This document shows positions 45,916 to 54,917 of a DNA stretch of 64,000 bases, piece by piece. The DNA comes from Alphaproteobacteria bacterium AO1-B (GTDB taxonomy: Bacteria > Pseudomonadota > Alphaproteobacteria > Rhizobiales > Stappiaceae). Under the pieces are notes generated by a model. The model searched no databases and was not told the DNA's origin. It saw nothing but the letters and a program-made list of their open reading frames with translations. Where the stretch lies: contig MLAX01000002.1 of the NCBI GenBank assembly GCA_001890945.1, positions 1,054,001 to 1,118,000 of the forward strand, written 5' to 3'. Made by a program: the position numbers and the translations under genes. Within the stretch, counting starts at the first letter, position 1. Every line of letters begins with the position of its first letter.

Positions 45916-46365
45916 ATGCCCCATTACGAGCACGTGTTCCTGGCCCGCCAGGACGTTTCGGCCCAACAGGTCGAAGCCCTCGTCGAACAGTACAAAGGCC
46001 TCATCGAAGGCGCTGGTGGCACTGTCGGCAAGGTGGAAAACTGGGGTCTGCGCACCATCGCATACCGCATCAAGAAAAACCGCAAGGCACACTACACCCT
46101 GATGAACATCACAGCACCGCATGCAGCGGTTGCCGAGATGGAGCGTCAGATGGGCCTCAGCGAAGACGTTCTGCGCTTCATGACCTTCAAGGTCGACGAG
46201 CTGGACGAAGAGCCGTCTGCAATGATGCAGAAGCGTGACCGCGACGATCGCGGCGGCCGTGGTGGCCGTTTTGGCGACCGTGGTGGTGATCGTGGCGGCC
46301 GTGGTGGTGACCGCGGCGGTGATCGTGGTGGCGACCGCGCTCCGCGCCGGGCTGAAGGGGAGTAA
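45916..46365 (+). CDS. rpsF: 30S ribosomal protein S6 with Gly/Arg/Asp tail
   Basis: A 149-residue S6 starting [15 protein letters not shown]. Residues 1-100 are the normal fold. The tail after ~110 is a run of GGR/DRGG units ([18 protein letters not shown]) and ends APRRAEGE. Such RGG-like tails occur in alphaproteobacterial S6 and may be flexible RNA-binding parts. The frame is open to 45784, but ATG 45916 matches the family start and has AAGG upstream. The order rpsF-rpsR-rplI is standard. Confidence 0.97.
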   Translation: MPHYEHVFLARQDVSAQQVEALVEQYKGLIEGAGGTVGKVENWGLRTIAYRIKKNRKAHYTLMNITAPHAAVAEMERQMGLSEDVLRFMTFKVDELDEEPSAMMQKRDRDDRGGRGGRFGDRGGDRGGRGGDRGGDRGGDRAPRRAEGE

Positions 46366-46371
46366 GAGATT

Positions 46372-46620
46372 ATGGTAGACATTTCACAAACCCCAAGCCG
46401 CCGTCCGTTCTTCCGCCGCCGGAAGACCTGCCCGTTCTCTGGCGCCAACGCGCCGAAGATCGACTACAAGGACATCCGTCTGCTGCAGCGCTACATTTCC
46501 GAGCGCGGCAAGATCGTTCCAAGCCGCATCACCGCGGTCTCCGCGAAGAAGCAGCGTGAACTGGCCCGTGCGATCAAGCGCGCCCGCCTGCTCGGCCTGC
46601 TGCCGTTCGTTATCAGCTAA
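46372..46620 (+). CDS. rpsR: 30S ribosomal protein S18
   Basis: An 82-residue basic protein with the S18 core [20 protein letters not shown] and [21 protein letters not shown]. It forms a pair with S6 on the 30S platform. It begins 6 bp after rpsF, with GGGGAG (in the rpsF end) as ribosome site. The length is normal. Confidence 0.98.
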   Translation: MVDISQTPSRRPFFRRRKTCPFSGANAPKIDYKDIRLLQRYISERGKIVPSRITAVSAKKQRELARAIKRARLLGLLPFVIS

Positions 46621-46646
46621 GCACCTCCTCAACGTCAGGAGATGCC

Positions 46647-46670
46647 TTCTGCCGGGTCCACCCGGCAGAA
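46647..46670 (+). other. Perfect hairpin between rpsR and rplI
   Basis: TTCTGCCGGG (46647-46656), loop TCCA, CCCGGCAGAA (46661-46670): ten perfect pairs with no T-run after it. It may stabilise the rpsF-rpsR message 3' end or partly terminate before rplI. Confidence 0.7.
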
Positions 46671-46750
46671 CCCGAATTGGGACCGCGGGCAAACGGTCTC
46701 TAACCGTCATCACACATGAAAGACGATGGCGGGACAGTAGGAGAAAACCC

Positions 46751-47335
46751 ATGCAAGTTATCCTTCTTGAGCGTATCGCCAAACTCGGCCAGATGGGCGA
46801 CACCGTTAAGGTGCGCGACGGCTACGCACGCAACTTCCTTCTGCCGCAAGGCAAGGCTCTGCGCGCCAACAAGGCCAACCTGGAGCGTTTCGAAAATGAG
46901 CGCGCCCAGCTTGAAGCCCGGAACCTTGAGCGCAAGTCCGAAGCTGAAGCTGTTGCCGCCAAAATGGACGGCGAAGCACTCGTCATGATCCGCTCCGCTG
47001 GCGAAACCGGTCAGCTCTACGGTTCAGTATCCACACGTGACATTGCTGAAGGTCTGACGACTGCAGGCTTCTCGGTCACCCGTGGCCAGGTCGAACTTCG
47101 CAGCCCGATCAAAACCATCGGCATGCACGCCGTTCTCGTTCAGCTGCACCCGGAAGTCGAAGTTGGCATTTCCGTCAACGTCGCACGCTCTGAAGACGAA
47201 GCCGTTCGTCAGGCAGCCGGTGAAGACCTGACCGCGCCGGAACAGGACGTCTTCGAATTTGAAGAAGACGACGAAGAGGGCGAAGGCGAAGAAGCTGACG
47301 CAACTGAAGAAGCAGTTGCTGAAGAAGAAGCTTAA
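46751..47335 (+). CDS. rplI: 50S ribosomal protein L9 with acidic tail
   Basis: A 194-residue L9. [21 protein letters not shown] and the [16 protein letters not shown] helix are canonical; the C-terminal domain binds 23S rRNA. The last ~40 residues are strongly acidic ([17 protein letters not shown]), a tail seen in many alphaproteobacteria. The frame extends to 46556 within rpsR, but ATG 46751 is the family start. It ends the ribosomal operon, with a terminator after it. Confidence 0.97.
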   Translation: MQVILLERIAKLGQMGDTVKVRDGYARNFLLPQGKALRANKANLERFENERAQLEARNLERKSEAEAVAAKMDGEALVMIRSAGETGQLYGSVSTRDIAEGLTTAGFSVTRGQVELRSPIKTIGMHAVLVQLHPEVEVGISVNVARSEDEAVRQAAGEDLTAPEQDVFEFEEDDEEGEGEEADATEEAVAEEEA

Positions 47336-47368
47336 TTGCTTCGATCCCGCCTTTGAAAAACTTATCGG

Positions 47369-47400
47369 AAACGGCGCTCATTCGGGCGCCGTTTTCTTTT
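47369..47400 (+). terminator. Terminator of the rpsF-rpsR-rplI operon
   Basis: AAACGGCGC (47369-47377) and GCGCCGTTT (47386-47394) form a 9-bp stem with an 8-base loop, followed by TCTTTT. Confidence 0.88.
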
Positions 47401-47479
47401 GCCAGCTTGCTTTTTGAAAGCCGCCTCGCGTGCCGGCTTCACACATCCAGCCAACGCATTGAAAGTGCTGGATTTTCTA

Positions 47480-47563
47480 TTAACCACTCGTTAACTATTT
47501 AAAAACATATTGAATATCAACGACTAATAGCCAACCCCTGAGTCCTCAAAGGCTATTTGAGTC
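47480..47563 (+). promoter_or_regulatory. CtrA-type box and two GANTC sites upstream of dnaB
   Basis: TTAA-N7-TTAAC at 47480-47495 matches the CtrA consensus exactly. GAGTC at 47540-47544 and 47559-47563 are GANTC methylation sites 19 bp apart. The region 47460-47530 is AT-rich, in the 330-bp gap between rplI and dnaB that otherwise holds only the rplI terminator. Cell-cycle control of dnaB is inferred. Confidence 0.5.
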
Positions 47564-47665
47564 AAGTGCGTTTTCAACCTTTCCCCGTTGATCTGTGGAC
47601 GCCGGTGGGAATCTGCGTCAAGCTTTTTTGCAGCTTGAGCCCACACCGGTCTGAGGCTATTTCCG

Positions 47666-49177
47666 ATGACAACACGGTCATCGGGGGCAGGCATGAAGGG
47701 TACTTTGCAGAAGGTCGAGACAGAAGAAGACGTCCAGCGTCTGGCACCGCATAACGCGGAAGCCGAGCGGCAGCTTCTTGGCGCGATCCTCGTCAACAAC
47801 GAGACGTTCTACCGCGTGTCCGACTTTCTGGAACCGCACCACTTCTTCGTGCCGCCGCATCAGGATGTCTATGAAAAGATCGGCCACCTGATCCGCGCAG
47901 GCAAGACCGCCTCCCCGATCACCCTCAAGACGTTTTATCCGGCCGACGCAAAGATCGCCGACCTGTCCGCGACCCAGTTCCTGCTGCGTCTTGCCGGCGA
48001 TGCCGCGTCCATCATCAACGCGGAAGACTACGGCCGCACCATTTATGATCTTGCCATCCGCCGGAATCTGATCCGGATCGGCGAAGACATGGTCAACATC
48101 GCTTTTGACGCGCCGATCGATGTCCCCCCGGAGCAACAGATTGACGACGCCGAGCGCCGCCTTTTTGAACTGGCTGAAACGGGGCGCAGCGAAGGCGGAT
48201 TTGTCTCCTTTGGCGATGCGCTGACCGAAACCATTGAAATGGCCCACGCGGCCTACAATCGTGAAGGCGCCCTGTCCGGGATTTCCACCGGCTTGCGTGA
48301 ACTCGACAAGCTGATGGGCGGTTTGCAGCATTCCGACTTGATCGTTCTCGCCGGGCGTCCCGCGATGGGCAAAACCTCGCTTGCGACCAACATTGCCTAC
48401 AACATCGCGCAAAGCTATCAGGCCGAAGAACAGCAGGACGGAACCATCAAGACCGTCAACGGCGGCGTGGTTGGTTTCTTCTCGCTCGAAATGTCGGCCG
48501 AACAGCTCGCAACCCGTATTATCTCTGAACAGGCTGAGATCTCGTCTTCGAAAATCCGCCGCGGCGACATTTCAGAGGCTGAGTTTGAAAAGCTGGCTGC
48601 CTGTGCGCAAACCATGCAGTCCGTTCCGCTTCATGTCGATCAGACCGGTGGTATTTCCATCGCTTCGCTGGTGGCCAAGGCCCGCCGCTTGAAACGTCAG
48701 CGCGGTCTGGATCTGCTCATCGTTGACTATATCCAGCTCCTTTCCGGCTCGGCCAAGAACCAGGGCAACCGCGTTCAGGAAATCACAGAGATCACAACCG
48801 GGCTGAAAGCGCTCGCAAAGGAGCTCAATGTTCCGATCATCGCGCTTTCCCAGCTTTCGCGTCAGGTGGAATCGCGCGATGACAAGCGCCCAATGATGTC
48901 CGACTTGCGTGAATCCGGGTCTATCGAGCAGGACGCCGACGTGATCATGTTCGTGTTCCGTGAGGAGTATTACCTTTCCAAAACGGAACCGGATGAAGGC
49001 TCGCCGGAATATGAGATCTGGCGGGACAATATGGAGCGGCTGAAAGGCAAGGCGGAAGTCATCGTTGCCAAACAACGTCACGGACCAACCGGTACCGCGA
49101 ACCTTCACTTCGAAGGCCAATACACCCGCTTCTCCGACTTGGCTGAAGACGACCACCTGCCCGAGCGCTACGAATAG
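47666..49177 (+). CDS. dnaB: Replicative DNA helicase DnaB
   Basis: A 503-residue hexameric 5'-3' helicase. The N-terminal primase-interacting domain begins RLAPHNAEAERQLLGAIL; the RecA-like domain has Walker A GRPAMGKTSL, Walker B LLIVDYIQLLSG and the arginine-finger area. The start at 47666 has GAGG nine bases upstream; ATG 47693 is an alternative with its own GGGGG site. No intein is present. The order rplI-dnaB-alr-radA is typical of Hyphomicrobiales. Confidence 0.96.
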   Translation: MTTRSSGAGMKGTLQKVETEEDVQRLAPHNAEAERQLLGAILVNNETFYRVSDFLEPHHFFVPPHQDVYEKIGHLIRAGKTASPITLKTFYPADAKIADLSATQFLLRLAGDAASIINAEDYGRTIYDLAIRRNLIRIGEDMVNIAFDAPIDVPPEQQIDDAERRLFELAETGRSEGGFVSFGDALTETIEMAHAAYNREGALSGISTGLRELDKLMGGLQHSDLIVLAGRPAMGKTSLATNIAYNIAQSYQAEEQQDGTIKTVNGGVVGFFSLEMSAEQLATRIISEQAEISSSKIRRGDISEAEFEKLAACAQTMQSVPLHVDQTGGISIASLVAKARRLKRQRGLDLLIVDYIQLLSGSAKNQGNRVQEITEITTGLKALAKELNVPIIALSQLSRQVESRDDKRPMMSDLRESGSIEQDADVIMFVFREEYYLSKTEPDEGSPEYEIWRDNMERLKGKAEVIVAKQRHGPTGTANLHFEGQYTRFSDLAEDDHLPERYE

Positions 49178-49354
49178 GATTGCACTTCCAGGCCGGGTTA
49201 GATCTTTGACCAAGCAAGGCCGGCTTGACCGTTTTGGCTACCGGACGGGCACACTCTGTCCAAACCAAACGCTTTGCAGGCAGCGGCGAACCTTCTAATG
49301 TCGGCGGGTTGATGCACTGCGAAATCCGATTCTGTCCGGAGACCTGTCAGCCTC

Positions 49355-50497
49355 GTGTCCGAAACGCCCATGAATGCCTACTCCTCCGCCCTTTATGGCG
49401 GCCGTTTGACCATTGATCCGGACGCCATTGCCGCGAACTGGTCTCTCTTGAGGTCCAAGTTGGCGCCGGGCAGCGAGTGCGCGGCGACAATCAAGGCAAA
49501 TGCATACGGAACGGGGCAAGCGGAAACGGCAAAACGGCTCTTCGAGGAAGGTTGCCGGACGTTCTTTGTGGCGGTTCCAACAGAAGCCATTGCGCTGCGC
49601 CAGACACTTCCAAGTGCCACCATCTATGCGCTCGACGGCTTGTTTCCGGACACGGCTGATCTGCTTCTTCAACACGATGTTCGGCCGGTCCTCGGGTCCT
49701 TGGACGAATTGAAAGAGTGGGCCGAACTGTGCAGGACAGCCGGCAGGAGTTTTCCAGCGGCTGTCCATGTCGACACCGGAATTCATCGGCTTGGCTTGTC
49801 TGGCGACGAATTTGGAACAGCGCTCGCCGATCCAGAACTTGTGGGCCCCTTTAAACCAAGCCTCCTCATGTCGCATCTGGCTTGCGGCTCGGACCCGGAC
49901 CATCCGATGAACAAGGAACAGCTTGCCCGGTTTACCGAGCTCACTTCGCCGTTCAAGGGTGTTCCGCGGTCCCTTGCCAATTCCGCCGGCGTTCTGATGG
50001 GATCGGACTATCACTTTGAACTCGTCCGTCCCGGCATTTCTCTCTACGGCGGCCGGGCCTTCGACCACGGCGACAACCCGGTGCAGCCGGTCGCCAAGGT
50101 GGAAGCTCGCATCATGATTGTGCGAAACGTTCCGAAAGGCGACGCTATCGGCTATGGCGCGACGCAAACCGCGAAACGGCCGCTCCGCAATGCGGTCGTC
50201 GCGGCTGGATACGCGGACGGGTTGTTGCGGCGTGCCAGCTCTTCAGATGACCGTCCTGGCGGTTTTGGAATGATTGGCGGCCACAAGGCCCCAATCCTTG
50301 GACGGATCTCCATGGACATGATCACGCTCGACGTCACCGACATTCCAAAACACCTTGTTCAGCGCGGCGGGCTTGTGGAAATGCTGGGGCCAAATGTTGC
50401 GGCGGCTGACATGGCGGCCTATGCGGAGACCATCGACTACGAATATTTGACAAGCCTCGGACGGCGTTTTGAACGCATCTACGGCCCGTTGGGTTGA
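49355..50497 (+). CDS. alr: Alanine racemase
   Basis: A 380-residue PLP enzyme that makes D-alanine for peptidoglycan. Lys47 in TIKANAYGTG carries PLP; the second catalytic residue is the Tyr of AAGYADGLLRR, and LGRISMDMITLDVTD is conserved. The start is GTG at 49355. It lies between dnaB and radA on the same strand, 177 bp after dnaB. Confidence 0.95.
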   Translation: MSETPMNAYSSALYGGRLTIDPDAIAANWSLLRSKLAPGSECAATIKANAYGTGQAETAKRLFEEGCRTFFVAVPTEAIALRQTLPSATIYALDGLFPDTADLLLQHDVRPVLGSLDELKEWAELCRTAGRSFPAAVHVDTGIHRLGLSGDEFGTALADPELVGPFKPSLLMSHLACGSDPDHPMNKEQLARFTELTSPFKGVPRSLANSAGVLMGSDYHFELVRPGISLYGGRAFDHGDNPVQPVAKVEARIMIVRNVPKGDAIGYGATQTAKRPLRNAVVAAGYADGLLRRASSSDDRPGGFGMIGGHKAPILGRISMDMITLDVTDIPKHLVQRGGLVEMLGPNVAAADMAAYAETIDYEYLTSLGRRFERIYGPLG

Positions 50498-50512
50498 TTG
50501 GAGTTTTATTAG

Positions 50513-51907
50513 ATGGCCCGCCGGTCCACATCTTTCGTTTGCCAATCCTGCGGCGCAGTCACCGCGAAATGGGTCGGCCGCTGCGAATCCTGCGGTGAAT
50601 GGAACACCATTGTCGAAGAGCAGACCGGCGGCGGTATTGGCGGAGGTCCGAGCCGGGCCTCAAAGTCCAAGGGCCGTGTTGTCCCACTTGTCGGCCTGAC
50701 CGGGGACACCAAGGAAGCGCCGCGCATTCAGACCAAGGTTGCCGAGCTTGACCGGGTCACTGGCGGCGGCTTTGTCCGCGGCTCCGCACTGCTCGTCGGC
50801 GGCGATCCCGGGATCGGAAAGTCGACGCTGCTGATCCAGGCGGCAGCTCAACTCGCCAGCCTCGGTCACAAGACCGTTTACATCTCCGGCGAAGAGGCGA
50901 TCGGCCAGGTGCGGCTACGCGCTGAGCGACTGGGACTGGCAGAAGCACCAGTGGCCTTGGCCGCGGAAACCAGCGTTGAAGACATCCTGGCGACCCTGGA
51001 AGCCGACACGGCGCCGGCGATGTTGATCCTTGATTCCGTTCAGACGCTCTGGACAGATCAGGCGGACTCACCGCCTGGCACCGTTACACAGGTGCGGGCT
51101 TCTGCTCAGGCCATGGTCCGCTATGCCAAGAAGAATGGCACCACTTTGGTGCTCGTCGGTCATGTCACCAAAGACGGGCAGATCGCCGGTCCCCGTGTCG
51201 TCGAGCACATGGTGGACGCGGTTCTCTATTTTGAGGGCGATGGTGCCCATCAATACCGGATCCTGCGCTCGGTCAAAAACCGGTTTGGTGCAACTGACGA
51301 GATCGGTGTTTTTGAAATGACCGGCAAGGGTCTTCAGGAAGTGCCCAACCCGTCAGCGCTTTTCCTGGGAGACCGCAACACCACGGCGCCCGGCGCTGCG
51401 GTCTTTGCCGGTCTTGAGGGCTCGCGGCCGCTACTCATCGAAATCCAGGCGCTGGTGGCACAATCCTCCCTTGGAACGCCCCGCCGCGCTGTGATCGGCT
51501 GGGACACTGCGCGTCTATCCATGATCCTTGCGGTTCTAGAGGCGCGCTGCGGCGTCCGGTTTTCGCAGCATGATGTCTATCTGAATGTCGCCGGCGGGCT
51601 TAAAATCAACGAGCCCGGTGCCGATCTTGCTGTTGCTGCAGCCCTTGTCTCTTCGCTCAGCGGGCTTGCCCTTCCGGCCAATTGCGTCTATTTCGGCGAG
51701 GTCAGTTTGTCGGGGGCCATCCGGCCCGTGGCGCAAGCTCAATCAAGACTGAAAGAGGCCGAAAAACTTGGCTTTGATCAGGCTTATTGTCCAGAGGGCA
51801 ACCTGAAGGACGGTGCCGCGTCTCCCTTCAAGGCAACGGGATTGCCGGAACTTGGGGACTTCATCGCTAAACTGACAGCGGAGACTGGTGCACAAGGGGC
51901 AACCTGA
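50513..51907 (+). CDS. radA: DNA repair protein RadA
   Basis: A 464-residue RecA/DnaB-like helicase that processes recombination branches. The zinc finger is C10, C13, C24, C27; Walker A GDPGIGKSTL is near residue 98; the RadA-specific KNRFG motif follows (SVKNRFGATDE), and a Lon-protease-like domain without active residues ends the protein. It starts 15 bp after alr, likely co-transcribed. Confidence 0.96.
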   Translation: MARRSTSFVCQSCGAVTAKWVGRCESCGEWNTIVEEQTGGGIGGGPSRASKSKGRVVPLVGLTGDTKEAPRIQTKVAELDRVTGGGFVRGSALLVGGDPGIGKSTLLIQAAAQLASLGHKTVYISGEEAIGQVRLRAERLGLAEAPVALAAETSVEDILATLEADTAPAMLILDSVQTLWTDQADSPPGTVTQVRASAQAMVRYAKKNGTTLVLVGHVTKDGQIAGPRVVEHMVDAVLYFEGDGAHQYRILRSVKNRFGATDEIGVFEMTGKGLQEVPNPSALFLGDRNTTAPGAAVFAGLEGSRPLLIEIQALVAQSSLGTPRRAVIGWDTARLSMILAVLEARCGVRFSQHDVYLNVAGGLKINEPGADLAVAAALVSSLSGLALPANCVYFGEVSLSGAIRPVAQAQSRLKEAEKLGFDQAYCPEGNLKDGAASPFKATGLPELGDFIAKLTAETGAQGAT

Positions 51908-51976
51908 CGCATCATCAGACCCGCTAGAGAGTGTAATTTTCGCGCTTCGGCGCCAGACAGAGGACTTATCGGAAAC

Positions 51977-52591
51977 ATGCCGATTACGCTGCTGGACGGA
52001 CTGCTTCTGGTCATCATGCTCATCTCGGCGGTTCTGGCGATGATCCGCGGGTTTGTCCGCGAAGTCCTGTCGATCGTTTCCTGGGTCGCTGCGGCCGTTG
52101 CCGCGTTCATGCTCTATGAGCGCGTCATGCCATACACCCAGCAGTACATCTCACAAGATCTGGTCGCTATGGGTGTGTCCGCGGCTGCCGTCTTCCTGGT
52201 GACGCTGATCGTTGTCAGTTACATCACCATGCGCATTTCCGATTTCATCCTCGACAGCCGCATCGGTGCGCTTGATCGCACGCTCGGCTTTGTTTTCGGC
52301 GCCGTCCGCGGCCTTTTGCTGGTCGTTGTCGCAATGATGTTCTTCAACTGGTTCGTCCAGCCGGAACAACAGCCGCGCTGGGTACAAAACGCCAAATCAC
52401 TGCCGATCCTGTTGTCGGTGGGCGAACGATTGGTCGCAGTCTTGCCAGAAGATCCGGAAAAAGCGATTCTGGACAAGATCCGGGAAAATGAGCTAACAGG
52501 CGGACAACGCTCTAGCGCGCCTGCCGAAGAGCCCACTTACAGTGACTCTGAGCGTCAGGGCCTGGAACAGCTGACCACGGACAGCAACTGA
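51977..52591 (+). CDS. cvpA: CvpA family membrane protein
   Basis: A 204-residue protein with about four hydrophobic segments (LLDGLLLVIMLISAVLAM, VSWVAAAVAAFMLY, AVFLVTLIVVSYI, GLLLVVVAMMFFNW) and a polar tail. CvpA is required for colicin V production in E. coli and is linked to envelope stress in several species. It lies directly upstream of purF, as in E. coli. Confidence 0.92.
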   Translation: MPITLLDGLLLVIMLISAVLAMIRGFVREVLSIVSWVAAAVAAFMLYERVMPYTQQYISQDLVAMGVSAAAVFLVTLIVVSYITMRISDFILDSRIGALDRTLGFVFGAVRGLLLVVVAMMFFNWFVQPEQQPRWVQNAKSLPILLSVGERLVAVLPEDPEKAILDKIRENELTGGQRSSAPAEEPTYSDSERQGLEQLTTDSN

Positions 52592-52675
52592 CGCCGAAAA
52601 CCGGCGCCCGTTTAGACAAACGACACAATATCCGGACCGGCCCGCAGACCGGCCAGAATGTAAGGAGTGGTCGCC

Positions 52676-54148
52676 ATGACTGGCGGAACCGATTTCCATG
52701 AGCCGTTCGACATCAATGACGACACATTGCGCGAAGAGTGCGGTGTGTTCGGCATTCTGGGCCATGAAGATGCCAGTGCGCTGACCGCGCTCGGCCTGCA
52801 TGCCCTGCAGCATCGCGGCCAGGAAGCGGCCGGTATCGTGACCTTCGACAATGAGCAGTTCCGGGCGGAACGCCATTTGGGTCTTGTCGGGGATCACTTC
52901 TCCGACGCAGAGACGATCGGCCGCCTCACCGGCCGTGCCGCCATCGGCCATGTGCGCTACTCCACGACTGGCGAAACTATCCTACGCAACGTGCAGCCGC
53001 TGTTTGCCGAGCTGGAAGGCGGCGGCATCGCAATCTGCCACAACGGCAATTTCACAAATGCGCTGACCTTGCGCCAACAACTGATCCGCGACGGCGCGAT
53101 CTGCCAGTCCACGTCGGACTCAGAGGTTGTCCTACAGTTGGTCGCCCGGTCCCGCGAACAGAAAATCGTCGACCGGTTTGTTGAAGCGATCACCCAGATG
53201 GAAGGGGCTTATGCCCTTGTTGCGCTGACGTCGAAGAAACTCATTGGCGCGCGGGATCCGCTCGGCATCCGTCCGCTGGTTCTGGGTGACTTGAATGGTG
53301 CTCCGATCCTCGCGTCTGAGACCTGCGCGCTCGACATCATCGGTGCGAAATTCATCCGGGACGTGGAAAACGGTGAAGTCATCGTCTGCACATCCACCGG
53401 CATCCAGTCCTTCTTCCCGTTTGGCAAGCGCCCCGCCCGACCGGACATCTTCGAGTATGTCTACTTCTCCCGTCCTGACTCCATCGTTGGTGGCCGCAGC
53501 GTCTATGATGTGCGCCGGGACATGGGCCGGGAACTCGCGCGTGAATCCCACGTGGACGCTGATGTGATCGTACCGGTGCCGGACAGTGGTGTTCCAGCCG
53601 CAATTGGCTACAGTCAGGAAAGCGGCGTTCCGTTCGAACTCGGCATCATCCGCAACCACTATGTGGGCCGGACCTTCATTGAACCGACCCAGCAGATCCG
53701 TGCGCTTGGCGTGAAGATGAAGCATTCCGCCAACCGATCACAGATCGAAGGAAAGCGCGTTGTGCTTGTGGATGACAGTCTGGTCCGCGGCACAACGTCC
53801 GTGAAGATCGTGCAGATGATCCGTGATGCTGGCGCCAAGGAAGTGCATTTCCGTTTGGCAAGCCCGCCGATCAAGCATTCCGACTACTACGGCATCGACA
53901 CGCCCGTTCGTGAAAAGCTGCTGGCAGCGAAGTATGGGCTTGAAGAAATGTGCAACTACATCGGCGCTGACAGCCTTGCCTTCCTCTCCGTGGACGGAAT
54001 TTACCGGGCCGCAGGTTATGATGGCCGGGACAACGAAAACCCGCAATTTACAGACCATTGTTTTACTGGCGACTACCCGACACCGCTGACCGATCTGTCC
54101 GAAGATCAAGATTTTGTCAGTGCGCCGCGTCTGGTGGAAGTCGGCTAA
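52676..54148 (+). CDS. purF: Amidophosphoribosyltransferase
   Basis: A 490-residue first committed enzyme of purine synthesis. The propeptide ends at the catalytic Cys22 (REECGVFGI); the glutaminase domain is followed by the PRTase domain with VVLVDDSLVRGTTS. AAGGAG eight bases before ATG 52676 fixes the start over GTG 52667. Fe-S cysteines of the B. subtilis type are not all present: HSDYYGID stands where HPCFYGID is expected, and no CxxC precedes HCFTGDYPT. It follows cvpA. Confidence 0.95.
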   Translation: MTGGTDFHEPFDINDDTLREECGVFGILGHEDASALTALGLHALQHRGQEAAGIVTFDNEQFRAERHLGLVGDHFSDAETIGRLTGRAAIGHVRYSTTGETILRNVQPLFAELEGGGIAICHNGNFTNALTLRQQLIRDGAICQSTSDSEVVLQLVARSREQKIVDRFVEAITQMEGAYALVALTSKKLIGARDPLGIRPLVLGDLNGAPILASETCALDIIGAKFIRDVENGEVIVCTSTGIQSFFPFGKRPARPDIFEYVYFSRPDSIVGGRSVYDVRRDMGRELARESHVDADVIVPVPDSGVPAAIGYSQESGVPFELGIIRNHYVGRTFIEPTQQIRALGVKMKHSANRSQIEGKRVVLVDDSLVRGTTSVKIVQMIRDAGAKEVHFRLASPPIKHSDYYGIDTPVREKLLAAKYGLEEMCNYIGADSLAFLSVDGIYRAAGYDGRDNENPQFTDHCFTGDYPTPLTDLSEDQDFVSAPRLVEVG

Positions 54149-54164
54149 GGAATTAGCGAGTAAC

Positions 54165-54893
54165 ATGACACAGGATTTTGAAGGCCGGGTCGCCCTGGTG
54201 ACCGGTGCGTCGCGCGGTATTGGATATCAACTCGCCAAACAACTGGCAGCGCGCGGCGCGCATGTAATTGCGATCGCCCGCACCGTTGGTGGTCTCGAGG
54301 ACCTCGATGACGAAATCCAGTCTGCAGGCGGCCAGGCAACACTTGTTCCTGTCGACCTCACGGACCATGATGCCCTGGATCGTCTTGGCGCCGCGATCTA
54401 TGAGCGCTGGAAGAAACTCGATGTCTTTATCGGCAATGCCGGGATGCTGGGTATCCTGTCCCCGCTCGGCCATATCAGCCCGAAAGACTTTGAAAAGGTC
54501 ATGTCGGTCAACGTGACCGCCAATTGGCGGTTGATCCGGTCTCTGGATCCTCTGCTACGCCAGTCGGACGCCGGCCGTGCTCTGTTCCTGACTTCCGTGC
54601 AGGCCAGCACCTGCCCGGCTTTCTGGGGGCTGCAATCTATCTCAAAGGCCGGTGTTGAGGCCATGGCCCGTACCTGGGCGAGTGAAAGCCTCAAAACCAA
54701 CATGAAGATCAACCTGGCAGACCCCGGTCCGGTCCGCACAGGACTTCGGGCCAAGGCGATGCCGGGCGAGCCGCCGGAAAACCTGCCGCATCCACGCGAC
54801 ATTGCGCCCGAGCTGGTCGAGCTCGTAAAGACCGATGTCCATGAGACCGGCAAACTCTACGATCGCGTCAGCCGCGAGTGGGTTTCATACTAA
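54165..54893 (+). CDS. Atypical short-chain dehydrogenase lacking the catalytic Tyr
   Basis: A 242-residue Rossmann protein with TGASRGIG at the cofactor site, the NAG motif (IGNAGML) and an active-site Ser (LTSVQAS, Ser144). At the YxxxK motif the sequence reads GLQSISK: Gln157 replaces the Tyr and Lys161 is kept. It starts 16 bp after purF and is probably co-transcribed; an SDR at this place is common in Hyphomicrobiales. The missing Tyr makes normal dehydrogenase activity doubtful. Confidence 0.88.
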   Translation: MTQDFEGRVALVTGASRGIGYQLAKQLAARGAHVIAIARTVGGLEDLDDEIQSAGGQATLVPVDLTDHDALDRLGAAIYERWKKLDVFIGNAGMLGILSPLGHISPKDFEKVMSVNVTANWRLIRSLDPLLRQSDAGRALFLTSVQASTCPAFWGLQSISKAGVEAMARTWASESLKTNMKINLADPGPVRTGLRAKAMPGEPPENLPHPRDIAPELVELVKTDVHETGKLYDRVSREWVSY

Positions 54894-54917
54894 CGCATGC
54901 GCTAGTGACACCGCAGA

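Noticed and set aside
46207..46360. Tandem DNA repeat (GGTGGTGATCGTGGC-like) in rpsF as a mobile or VNTR element
   Set aside because: The repeat is in frame and encodes the Gly/Arg/Asp tail of S6, which is known in related S6 proteins.
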